Position numbers and translations under genes: made by a program. The notes under the pieces are model-generated. The model searched no databases. It was not told the origin of the DNA and saw only the letters and a program-made list of their open reading frames with translations. Source: a virus. Taken from it: a DNA stretch of 24,451 nucleotides. Shown one piece after another: positions 7,180-12,671 of this stretch. The stretch lies in the IMG/VR virus record IMGVR_UViG_3300027746_000092, positions 1 to 24,451 of that record, one strand, 5' to 3'. Position 1 is the stretch's first letter; each line of letters begins with the position of its first letter.

Positions 7180-7400
7180 AGTGGCAATCTAGGGCTTTTA
7201 TTCTTTAATAAATTGTTTTCCATTGCATCATTTTCAATTTTAGATTTGAGGTTGGCATTCACCAAAGTCGAGGCCACTTCAATTTCCAATCCTGTGCGCT
7301 TACAATGTTCCACAATCGCTTCAATGTAGTTGTAGTCTGTTTCAGCAACCAATTTATCAATTGCTATTGCAAACTTCATCATTTCGTCTTTAGTTGGCAT
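7176..7400 (-). CDS. 33: gp33-like late transcription co-activator
   Basis: This is a 74-aa protein with the gp33 layout: a helical core containing YIEAIVEHCKR, then a helix NLKSKIENDAMENNLL, which parallels the T4 gp33 segment IQSEAIDENLL, and a short hydrophobic C-terminus (RLPL) in place of the T4 DFLL sliding-clamp motif. In T4, gp33 links RNA polymerase to the gp45 clamp to activate late promoters. It is shorter than T4 gp33 (112 aa), lacking most of the N-terminus, as I recall for cyanophage versions. The gene order 33-59-(HAD)-32 follows T4. Confidence 0.75.
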   Translation of the reverse strand: MPTKDEMMKFAIAIDKLVAETDYNYIEAIVEHCKRTGLEIEVASTLVNANLKSKIENDAMENNLLKNKSPRLPL

Positions 7401-7630
7401 TATCTATAATCAAACTCTTGGTCTGCTCTCTTGTCCTGAACCCATTCATGTTCTTCTTGTACCAAATCTAAACGACCTTCAAAATTAAAGCCGCAACCTT
7501 TTAGAAACATTTCAAATTCATTAACAATATCACTTATGGTTTCAGCCTTGAATTCAACCGTTCTTTTAGATGAAACGGCATCTGCAAAAGGCATCGCCTC
7601 TTCTTCACAAATAAATGTAAACTTACTCAT
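7400..7630 (-). CDS. Small acidic protein of unknown function
   Basis: A 76-aa soluble, acidic protein (KFTFICEEE at the N-terminus and EEHEWVQDKRADQEFDYR at the C-terminus). No membrane segment or known motif is visible. It lies directly upstream of gp33 with a TAATG overlap and downstream of a small membrane protein with an ATGA overlap, so it is co-translated with the replication and late-transcription genes. In T4 the gene beyond 33 is dsbA, but I see no clear likeness to it. Confidence 0.7.
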   Translation of the reverse strand: MSKFTFICEEEAMPFADAVSSKRTVEFKAETISDIVNEFEMFLKGCGFNFEGRLDLVQEEHEWVQDKRADQEFDYR

Positions 7631-7809
7631 ATCATTTTCCTTTTCAATTTACGACATTCTTCTTTCACTTCAATTGGATAATCTACACTAATTTCAGAAA
7701 TTGTGCAATCATAAATCTTCACACGGCTATATTCATATGTAAACACCGTGTGAAGAACAATAACAATCAAACATAATGCCATAGAACCCATAAGAATCAC
7801 ATTTTTCAT
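7627..7809 (-). CDS. Small single-pass membrane protein
   Basis: A 60-aa protein with one N-terminal hydrophobic segment (about residues 4-25) followed by a polar, charged domain with two cysteines (C35 and C52) that could form a disulfide if periplasmic. A ribosome-binding site AAAGG lies before the ATG at 7809. It follows another membrane protein and a SleB-type hydrolase, so a role in lysis (holin, spanin or regulator) is possible but not shown by sequence. Confidence 0.65.
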   Translation of the reverse strand: MKNVILMGSMALCLIVIVLHTVFTYEYSRVKIYDCTISEISVDYPIEVKEECRKLKRKMI

Positions 7810-7822
7810 AATAACCTTTCAA

Positions 7823-8077
7823 TTATTTTTTAGGTGATGGTGACCCCGTATGACCACCTTGTGCAGCTGCATATGCAACACAAATGGTATCTGTTTGTTG
7901 AACAAATGAACAACGAACCGCAACAGGATCAACTCCCTTTGCAATGGCAGCATCAATGTTCTTTGACATTAACGCTCTATCATTTATATGATAAACTGCT
8001 ATAGAAATTATTGCAGACATGAAAACAATTGCACTTGCAATAATAACACCTATGATATCTTTTCTTAAATCGTTCAT
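7823..8077 (-). CDS. Small membrane protein with conserved cysteines
   Basis: An 84-aa protein with one long hydrophobic segment (about 10-30) and an outward-facing domain containing KGVDPVAVRCSF and DTICVAYAAA, a pattern I recall in other phage proteins. The C-terminus is Gly/Ser/Pro/Lys-rich. It overlaps the SleB-type hydrolase stop by ATGA, so the two are probably made together. A holin-like or envelope-modifying function is possible; no specific family is recognised. Confidence 0.65.
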   Translation of the reverse strand: MNDLRKDIIGVIIASAIVFMSAIISIAVYHINDRALMSKNIDAAIAKGVDPVAVRCSFVQQTDTICVAYAAAQGGHTGSPSPKK

Positions 8078-8655
8078 ATTTTTATGTCCTTTTTCATTGT
8101 TACTAAATCTGACTGACGCTTATAAAATATATGCCTGCCAATTTGTGTAGTCTTTGGCAATCCCCATTGAGGATTAACATAATCTGCATGATAGTATGTG
8201 GCACCTTTAGTAATATCTGCCATGTTCTCATAATTCATTAAAACATAAACAGCTACTTCTCTCACTCTATTATACAATGAAGTGTGTATAATTGTCAACC
8301 TTTTAGAGGTAAACATTGAATCACACATCCATGAAAATTGGCAAATTGTATTACCATTAATCACCGTTTTTTGCTTTACCACACCACAAACATCTGAACC
8401 ATAGTTTCCTGAGGCTAAACGATTGAGTGTAACAAGTGCAACGGCAATCTGACCATCTTTTGATTCATGGCCTGCTTCAAAATAGATATTCTCGGCTAAA
8501 CAATCAACTTGTTTCTGTGTTGGTTTAGAAAGTGCTTTATATCCAACGCTTGCAGGTATATAATACTTGCCTTCATTTGAATAAACATTTGCAGCTGTTG
8601 CTGCTAGAATAATTACTGATAAAATTATACTTAAAAGTATCGTTTTACTTCGCAT
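8074..8655 (-). CDS. SleB-type cell wall hydrolase with signal peptide
   Basis: From the ATG at 8655 the product is 193 aa. The start at 8655 is chosen over the longer frame (8700) because a GGAG ribosome-binding site sits four bases upstream and a signal peptide begins there (MRSKTILLSIILSVII... then TAANVYS). The mature part matches the Hydrolase_2/SleB family: CLAENIYFEAGHES with likely catalytic Glu, QIAVALVTLNRL, a CQFSWMCD pair of cysteines, GATYYHAD and GRHIFYK. SleB enzymes cut the glycan strand of peptidoglycan. The signal sequence suggests a Sec-exported or signal-anchor endolysin. Neighbouring small membrane genes could be its helpers. Confidence 0.85.
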   Translation of the reverse strand: MRSKTILLSIILSVIILAATAANVYSNEGKYYIPASVGYKALSKPTQKQVDCLAENIYFEAGHESKDGQIAVALVTLNRLASGNYGSDVCGVVKQKTVINGNTICQFSWMCDSMFTSKRLTIIHTSLYNRVREVAVYVLMNYENMADITKGATYYHADYVNPQWGLPKTTQIGRHIFYKRQSDLVTMKKDIKI

Positions 8656-8673
8656 ACATCTCCTTTTTGTTAA

Positions 8674-8693
8674 GGAAAGGCCGAAGCCTTTCC
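8674..8693 (-). terminator. Intercistronic hairpin with cUUCGg tetraloop
   Basis: A perfect 8-bp stem GGAAAGGC / GCCTTTCC is closed by TTCG on the - strand, between the 91-aa gene stop and the SleB ribosome-binding site. No T-run follows (TTAAC), so it may be a weak terminator, an mRNA stabiliser or a processing barrier. T4 is known for such CUUCGG hairpins between genes. Confidence 0.6.
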
Positions 8694-8699
8694 GATCCA

Positions 8700-8975
8700 T
8701 CAGGCGGACTTTTTGCTTGTAGTCTTTTGTTCTGTGGTAATGTTAGAAACGAAATCGTTCAAGGTTTTTGCCTTGTTAATGACTTCTTGTTCTGATGGGA
8801 ATGGCGGGTAACCTGGATGCCTCGGTGGTTCCTGCCCATTGATTTTGGCCGTTTCACAATCTGTCGACCATTGGTTTGATATTTGTTCACGCTTGCCAAA
8901 GTAATCATCGGAAAGCATATCTCGTGCCATCTTTAATAGCTCGAGGCGAATTTCAAAAGCTGTCATATTAGACAT
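8700..8975 (-). CDS. Conserved phage protein of unknown function
   Basis: A 91-aa soluble protein, MTAFEIRLELLKMARDML at the N-terminus, a Pro-rich middle (PPRHPGYPPFP) and a helical C-terminus ending in Lys/Ser. I recall near relatives in T4-like cyanophages, without a function. An AGGAG ribosome-binding site lies seven bases before the ATG at 8975. A stable hairpin follows its stop, and a weak promoter candidate lies upstream (9027-9055). Confidence 0.75.
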   Translation of the reverse strand: MSNMTAFEIRLELLKMARDMLSDDYFGKREQISNQWSTDCETAKINGQEPPRHPGYPPFPSEQEVINKAKTLNDFVSNITTEQKTTSKKSA

Positions 8976-9026
8976 AGTAAATCTCCTGTGTGTTTATGTG
9001 TGTTACCGGCTTTGTGTGTGATGCCG

Positions 9027-9055
9027 ATAATATATTTAGTTAATTTTAATTTCAA
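9027..9055 (-). promoter_or_regulatory. Weak sigma70-like promoter candidate upstream of the 91-aa gene
   Basis: TTGAAA (9050-9055) and TATTAT (9027-9032) are 17 bases apart on the - strand. The leader that follows (8976-9026) is rich in CACACA and can form a short CGGC/GCCG hairpin. AT-rich context makes chance matches likely. Confidence 0.35.
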
Positions 9056-9714
9056 TCCCAAAGATTCTGATAATATTTACCAAATAATTTAAAGCCGTTT
9101 GCCTTTCGTTTTTGGTGTGCTTCTAAACCTTCATTGTCAACTTTAATTTTACTTACATATTGGCCATCTTTGTCCCATGGGAATTTTTCATCACCACATT
9201 CTGAATCGTCAAAGAATTGGTGCTCATCATCATCTTTGAGTTCTTGTTCAAAAGCCCAAATCATTTCAGCGAGAATCCAATCCCAACGCATGAAGTGTAA
9301 GCTATCGGTATCCCATTCATTCTCTTTTGGTTGTGCCATGTGGCTACGCAGATATTCTGGCACATCATCATCTTCGGTATAAGGTGCACCATGTTTGGTT
9401 TCATTTAGTTGTTTCAACATTGGCAAAATAATATGAGCCAAGGTATGATCCATTGACCAAGTATCCCAGCGGTCAATCTTTACATATTTAATTGGTGGGT
9501 GAATAAAATCTAATACTACACGGATAGAGGTACTGATAGGTGTAATTCGATTAGCCCATCGTTCAACCCATTCAGGATGATCCACATAATCTTTATCTTC
9601 AATTACGCCTTTATTACGGCCACATTTACTCCAATCAGTCCAGAAAAAAATATGTTCCAGAATTGTATATGGAGAAATCCAATGATAACGGTAGTTACTT
9701 AAATAAATTTTCAT
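9052..9714 (-). CDS. Conserved T4-like phage protein of unknown function
   Basis: A 220-aa protein with MKIYLSNYRYHWISPY at the N-terminus, DTWSMDHTLAHIILPMLKQL in the middle, ENEWDTDSLHFMRWDWILAEMIWAFEQEL, and a C-terminal ANGFKLFGKYYQNLWD. I recall this pattern, including the Trp-rich helix, from many cyanophage and vibriophage genomes, always as a protein of unknown function. It is acidic overall, with no membrane segment. It lies between a small membrane protein and the 91-aa gene. Confidence 0.8.
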   Translation of the reverse strand: MKIYLSNYRYHWISPYTILEHIFFWTDWSKCGRNKGVIEDKDYVDHPEWVERWANRITPISTSIRVVLDFIHPPIKYVKIDRWDTWSMDHTLAHIILPMLKQLNETKHGAPYTEDDDVPEYLRSHMAQPKENEWDTDSLHFMRWDWILAEMIWAFEQELKDDDEHQFFDDSECGDEKFPWDKDGQYVSKIKVDNEGLEAHQKRKANGFKLFGKYYQNLWD

Positions 9715-9720
9715 AATAGT

Positions 9721-9960
9721 TTATTGTATCATTAAAATGTAGCCACAGTAGGCAAAAATTGAGATGATGCCTAACTTAAAAACAAATAAGCATAAGGCAA
9801 GTAGAGGTGCTCTTAGTAGATAGATTACCAGAACAAGAGATATTATAAACAATAATTCGTAATCACCAACTGATGAATTTTCAACCTTTGTAACTGCTGG
9901 TTGAATTTCAATTTTCTGTAATTCTTTTACAGGCTCAATTTTTTCAACGAATAAAGGCAT
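9721..9960 (-). CDS. Small two-pass membrane protein
   Basis: A 79-aa protein. Residues 1-32 are polar; two adjacent hydrophobic segments follow (about 35-50 and 54-77), separated by a short turn with one Arg (LLRAPLL). It has no known motif. It lies in a cluster of tiny membrane or secreted proteins next to the tmRNA gene. A holin-like role is possible from topology only. Confidence 0.6.
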   Translation of the reverse strand: MPLFVEKIEPVKELQKIEIQPAVTKVENSSVGDYELLFIISLVLVIYLLRAPLLALCLFVFKLGIISIFAYCGYILMIQ

Positions 9961-9981
9961 ATTATCTCATAATAAAATGGT

Positions 9982-10016
9982 GTGGGTGTTTTGAAGAAGG
10001 CCACCCACGAAGCCTT
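9982..10016 (-). terminator. Competing hairpins downstream of the secreted microprotein
   Basis: Two mutually exclusive stems can form in the - strand transcript: AAGGC/GCCTT (9997-10001 with 10012-10016) and GTGGGTG/CACCCAC (9982-9988 with 10002-10008). The second, promoter-distal stem is followed by ACCATTTTATT. It may be a weak terminator or a switch-like element; the sequence alone cannot decide. Confidence 0.35.
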
Positions 10017-10022
10017 AAAGAA

Positions 10023-10154
10023 TTACTTCTTCTTTTCTTCTTTCTTCACTTCAGCTTTTGGTGCATCTTTCTTTGCTTCTTCTTTCTTAGCAGGTGCTTG
10101 AGCAAATGCTGTTACAGCGAAAGTTGCAGCTACGAGAGCGATTAGTTTTTTCAT
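10023..10154 (-). CDS. Secreted Ala/Lys/Glu-rich microprotein (43 aa)
   Basis: The reading frame starts with MKKLIALVAATFAVTAFA, a clear Sec signal peptide with an AFA cleavage site before Q19, followed by only about 25 residues of alternating Lys, Glu, Ala and Pro. A GGAG ribosome-binding site sits six bases before the ATG. Proteins of this style are common in Burkholderiales, hinting at the host or the origin of the gene. It lies about 40 bases downstream of the tmRNA coding piece. The function is unknown; a periplasmic charge-rich peptide is the literal reading. Confidence 0.8.
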   Translation of the reverse strand: MKKLIALVAATFAVTAFAQAPAKKEEAKKDAPKAEVKKEEKKK

Positions 10155-10311
10155 GTTAAACTCCAATTAAAGTTGATAATATAATCAGTTTGTCGCTATC
10201 AATCAGACCAAGATATCAAAGCAAGGATATCGGGAACTGTACCAAGCAAAGACTTACTAATTTGTGGTGAGTATTCTGTTACTAGGAACTCACCAAAACC
10301 CTAAGCAGTTT

Positions 10312-10344
10312 TTAGGCTGCTAATGCGAACTTATTATCGTTTGC
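10312..10344 (-). other. tmRNA proteolysis tag reading frame, ANDNKFALAA
   Basis: The resume codon GCA is followed by AAC GAT AAT AAG TTC GCA TTA GCA GCC TAA, giving tag ANDNKFALAA. The upstream TAACC-GCA context parallels the UAGUC-GCA of E. coli. The C-terminal ALAA is the ClpXP/ClpAP degron. Betaproteobacterial tags such as ANDERFALAA differ at two positions. Confidence 0.93.
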
Positions 10345-10450
10345 GGTTAATTCAATTGCTTCTTCGGCCGAGTATCCTCAACCCTATCGTCTTTAGCATT
10401 GACGATTCTCCATTTTTATACTTATTACTCTGTCGAAACCTGGCACCCCC

Positions 10451-10518
10451 ATCAGAAGTATATTGCCACAACTATAATGTGTGTTTGCTACCGATAACTC
10501 GGTTCGTCAATATACTTT
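10451..10518 (-). other. tmRNA intervening segment with 10-bp inverted repeat
   Basis: The segment joins the 3' CCA of the acceptor piece to the 5' end of the coding piece. AAGTATATTG at 10456-10465 and its exact reverse complement CAATATACTT at 10508-10517 would form a 10-bp helix stacked next to the acceptor stem. An internal CCGA/TCGG mini-stem lies inside. It is expected to be cut out by host RNases. Confidence 0.85.
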
Positions 10519-10571
10519 TGGTGGAGGTGGGCAGAATTGAACTGCCGTCCAAAATAACTTTCTAAAAACTT

Positions 10572-10679
10572 CTACGAATTCAAAAAAATTATTAGAGCAA
10601 TAATTGCTACAGCAACTACGCCAAAATAAAAATTAGCACGACTAGCACGGACTTTATCTACACAATTCTTATCTGGCAT
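10572..10679 (-). CDS. Membrane microprotein (35 aa)
   Basis: This frame starts in a TAATG overlap with the 41-aa gene and encodes a polar, basic N-terminus (about 1-16) and one hydrophobic helix (FGVVAVAIIALIIFL) ending in NS. The stop at 10572-10574 lies at the expected beginning of the tmRNA acceptor piece, so the mRNA and the pre-tmRNA are probably one transcript. No family is recognised. The translational coupling supports real expression. Confidence 0.6.
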   Translation of the reverse strand: MPDKNCVDKVRASRANFYFGVVAVAIIALIIFLNS

Positions 10680-10804
10680 TATAGATAATTCCCTAAAAAC
10701 CAAATGATAAAAAGTAAAGATAGGCCACCAGCTAATATCTTTAAGGCACCAATCTGTCTTTCATTTTGCTCTGGTGTGCAGAGCTTCTTCCAATATTTAT
10801 TCAT
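10679..10804 (-). CDS. Membrane microprotein (41 aa), probably leaderless
   Basis: This 41-aa protein has a polar basic N-terminus (MNKYWKKLCTPEQNERQ) and one C-terminal membrane helix (about 21-38). The ATG at 10804 lies six bases after a consensus -10 box, so the transcript probably starts on or next to the A of the ATG and has no leader. It is the first gene of the tmRNA operon and overlaps the 35-aa gene by TAATG. The function is unknown. Confidence 0.6.
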   Translation of the reverse strand: MNKYWKKLCTPEQNERQIGALKILAGGLSLLFIIWFLGNYL

Positions 10805-10810
10805 ACAGCT

Positions 10811-10839
10811 ATTATACACCTATTTTAGTTATTTGTCAA
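10811..10839 (-). promoter_or_regulatory. Consensus sigma70 promoter of the tmRNA operon
   Basis: TTGACA (10834-10839) and TATAAT (10811-10816) are separated by exactly 17 bases on the - strand: a perfect sigma70 consensus. It overlaps the 3' end of the RecB-like nuclease gene and drives the two microproteins and the tmRNA. Such strength suggests high early expression by the host polymerase. Confidence 0.88.
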
Positions 10840-11499
10840 GTAATATTTGGCAATATACTGTTTTAATTGAGGCAGGTAAGGTTCTTTATCCCTTACAAAT
10901 ATCTGTGGTTTGCCTTCTTCAACGGCAATTGCCACCACCAATTTATTTATAGGTTTGCCTGTTATTTCACCAAACATTTCTGCATATGCCGAGCATTGCA
11001 TGAAGTAATTAAGAATTCCATCTTCCCATTTCTCTTTACTAGAGGTTTTAAAGTCAATGACCGCCAATTCTCCATCCCACTCAGCGATACAGTCAACACG
11101 GCCAGCGATTTTTAATCCATCAGAATAAAGCGCCTGTTCTAATGAATAGATTTTACCAATATTTTGGTCTAACTCTGGCCTCAACTGTAAAAACAATTCT
11201 TTAATGTTTGGCATCATCGTTTGCATCCTCAATTCGTTCATCTCATTGAGTAAATACTTTTCACAAACGGTATGTAATGCGGTACCACGCCTTGAGGCTT
11301 TACCAGAAATCTTATTTGCTTCTTCTTCACCTACACGAGCACGCCACTCATAAATGGCTTTCTTATTGTAAGATGAAAGAACGGTTGTAACCGATGGGTA
11401 TGAATTACCCTTTGGTGTTTTATACTGTCTACCGCTTTCTGTTGTTACTGCTTCTAAATCAAAATCTAATTCAGGTAATTTAATATGCTCAAATGTCAT
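10825..11499 (-). CDS. RecB/Cas4-type PD-(D/E)xK exonuclease
   Basis: The 224-aa product carries the RecB-family nuclease core: RGTALHTVCEKYL with H76, GRVDCIAEWDG with D136, VIDFKTSS with D149-x-K151, and the QCSAY form of the QxxxY motif (Q168-Y172). This fits the small phage and MGME1/Cas4-like single-domain exonucleases that process ssDNA or DNA ends. The N-terminal region has a conserved SYPSVTTVLS motif. No cysteine cluster for an iron-sulfur site is visible. It overlaps the 108-aa gene by ATGA. A role in recombination, repair or host DNA breakdown is expected. Confidence 0.85.
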   Translation of the reverse strand: MTFEHIKLPELDFDLEAVTTESGRQYKTPKGNSYPSVTTVLSSYNKKAIYEWRARVGEEEANKISGKASRRGTALHTVCEKYLLNEMNELRMQTMMPNIKELFLQLRPELDQNIGKIYSLEQALYSDGLKIAGRVDCIAEWDGELAVIDFKTSSKEKWEDGILNYFMQCSAYAEMFGEITGKPINKLVVAIAVEEGKPQIFVRDKEPYLPQLKQYIAKYYLTNN

Positions 11500-11822
11500 T
11501 TTTTACTTTGTAATCGTTTCGTAATTCTATCAACGTGTTTTTTAACAACCTGAGCTGTTCTTGCTTCTTTGATAGATTTCCTACCATATTTTTCACCTAC
11601 AGCCGAGCCAGGATGTTTCTCTGCTACCTTTGATAATACTTCTTTGAATCCATCAGGCACTCGGTGTGAACCCATACCTGCAACACTTGACACGATAGCT
11701 GGTGCGGTTAGTATTGGTTGTATATGAGGATTTTCTTTAAGAAAGGTTTCACGTCCCGACCATTTCATAAACAATTCAAATTCTTCACCTGTTTCAGTAT
11801 CAATAAAATTATAAGTTGGCAT
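11496..11822 (-). CDS. FmdB-like small protein lacking the zinc cysteines
   Basis: The 108-aa product begins MPTYNFIDTETGEEFE, like the FmdB putative regulatory family (MPTYxFxCxxCG), but the cysteines expected for its zinc knuckle are absent. A middle segment SRVxDGFKEVLSKVAEKHPGS-type region and a strongly basic C-terminal helix follow. I recall similar proteins in T4-like cyanophages. DNA or RNA binding is possible from the basic tail. It is coupled to the nuclease downstream by ATGA and to the upstream gene by TAATG. Confidence 0.65.
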   Translation of the reverse strand: MPTYNFIDTETGEEFELFMKWSGRETFLKENPHIQPILTAPAIVSSVAGMGSHRVPDGFKEVLSKVAEKHPGSAVGEKYGRKSIKEARTAQVVKKHVDRITKRLQSKK

Positions 11823-12406
11823 TAAGAATATCCATGAGATAAAGGTTCAACCATTTCAATAAACCATTGTGGTTGTGTTCTACTATTTATTTTACCTTTC
11901 CATGACCATAAATGACCTTTATTCATTACATAATAATTGCGATATGATTGTAATGAATCACCTGGCACTTTACAATCATCAGGCATCGCTGGTGTTGGTT
12001 GAGTAAATTTTGCATCACTTAAATTGTATGGCACAATCGCCAATTTATCAACCAAACCAATTTCTTGGCATTTATGAGTTTTACCATAGCGATAGGTATA
12101 TTCTTTACACAATTCACATAGTAAACTATGCAACCAACAATAGTTATCTTTATTCTGCCTAGCCCATACAGCTGATGGATGATTAATGTGTGTAGCTGAA
12201 TACAAAACTGTTTCTCTTTCATCAGGAAGAATCCAGCGTTTTACATTACGACCAGTTTTAGATTTAGCAACTGTTTCGGTGCCATCAATCATTCTGTGGG
12301 CTGTTGATAATAACTGACAGTATTCAAGTATCATCTTAATACAATGTTTGTCAACATGGTATTCAGCACATTTTGCTACATTATGGTCAAGGTAGAAGAT
12401 GTTCAC
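11822..12406 (-). CDS. Conserved phage protein of unknown function (HVDKH motif)
   Basis: A 194-aa protein with MNIFYLDHNVAKCAEYHVDK, HCIKMILEYCQLLSTAHR, a THINHPSAVWARQNKDNY segment and KVPGDSLQSYRNYYV. The many conserved His, Lys and Asp residues look like an enzyme active site. I recall this family in many large phages, annotated as unknown. The start is a GTG at 12406 in a GTGA overlap with the small upstream gene; the frame opens exactly at the conserved motif, which supports it. Confidence 0.75.
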   Translation of the reverse strand: MNIFYLDHNVAKCAEYHVDKHCIKMILEYCQLLSTAHRMIDGTETVAKSKTGRNVKRWILPDERETVLYSATHINHPSAVWARQNKDNYCWLHSLLCELCKEYTYRYGKTHKCQEIGLVDKLAIVPYNLSDAKFTQPTPAMPDDCKVPGDSLQSYRNYYVMNKGHLWSWKGKINSRTQPQWFIEMVEPLSHGYS

Positions 12407-12492
12407 TTTTTAATCCAATTATAAACAACTTTGTCCAATTCTGTAAAATCATAATGTTTCTTTTTACCAAATATCTTTTTAAGCCAACTCAT
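12403..12492 (-). CDS. Basic microprotein (29 aa)
   Basis: A 29-aa frame (MSWLKKIFGKKKHYDF...WIKK) whose start is in a TAATG overlap with the 59-aa gene and whose stop forms a GTGA overlap with the 194-aa gene. A GGGAG ribosome-binding site lies upstream. It is amphipathic and lysine-rich, as membrane-surface or nucleic-acid-binding peptides are. The coupling at both ends is the main evidence that it is real. Confidence 0.55.
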   Translation of the reverse strand: MSWLKKIFGKKKHYDFTELDKVVYNWIKK

Positions 12493-12671
12493 TACCAACT
12501 CCCATCATCTATCCAAAAGCGGATTGTTAAAAATAAAAAACCAAAACTATATGTTGCTGACTCCCAAGGATCAAGTTCTTTTTGGATCCAAGGTAAAACT
12601 TTCCAATGTAATGGGTTGAAGCTAAGTATAACACTCAACCCACTATATCTGAGGTAATCAATAAAGTTCAT
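12492..12671 (-). CDS. Small conserved protein (59 aa), Trp-rich
   Basis: A 59-aa protein, MNFIDYLRYSGLSVILSFNP at the start and FWIDDGSW at the end, with LHWKVLPWIQKELDPW between. I recall like-sized proteins with similar ends in T4-like cyanophages. It starts in an ATGA overlap with the DEDD exonuclease and ends in a TAATG overlap with the 29-aa gene, forming a run of tightly coupled cistrons. It may be membrane-associated; no function is known to me. Confidence 0.7.
   Translation of the reverse strand: MNFIDYLRYSGLSVILSFNPLHWKVLPWIQKELDPWESATYSFGFLFLTIRFWIDDGSW

Larger units (their letters stand above)
10200..10585 (-). ncRNA. ssrA: Circularly permuted (two-piece) tmRNA
   Basis: tmRNA rescues stalled ribosomes and tags the nascent peptide. 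Here the halves are swapped. The acceptor piece comes first: from about 10585 to the encoded CCA at 10521-10519, with T-arm GGCAG/CTGCC and loop TTCAATT. A 68-nt spacer follows (10518-10451). The coding piece starts at 10450 with GGGGGTG and GGTTTCGAC. GGGGGTG (10450-10444) pairs with CACCTCC (10529-10523) to rebuild a 7-bp acceptor stem with the G3-U70 alanine pair and discriminator A. The tag frame and an AGCAG/CTGCT stem around its stop match bacterial tmRNA, and an 8-bp TGGTGAGT/ACTCACCA stem lies at 10265-10295. TAAAAA and TTTTTA segments fit helix P2. The outer ends of both pieces are estimates. Confidence 0.93.

Noticed and set aside
8656-8700. Longer N-terminus of the SleB-type hydrolase from ATG 8700
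   Set aside because: The extra 15 residues are encoded by a stable hairpin, and a good ribosome-binding site and signal peptide start at 8655.
10323-10565. 80-aa + strand frame across the tmRNA
   Set aside because: It runs antisense to the tmRNA halves and its codons simply follow the RNA stems; no ribosome-binding site.
10944-10951. TATAAATA on the - strand inside the RecB-like nuclease gene
   Set aside because: It is within coding sequence and the sigma70 promoter nearby explains downstream expression better; chance match not excluded.
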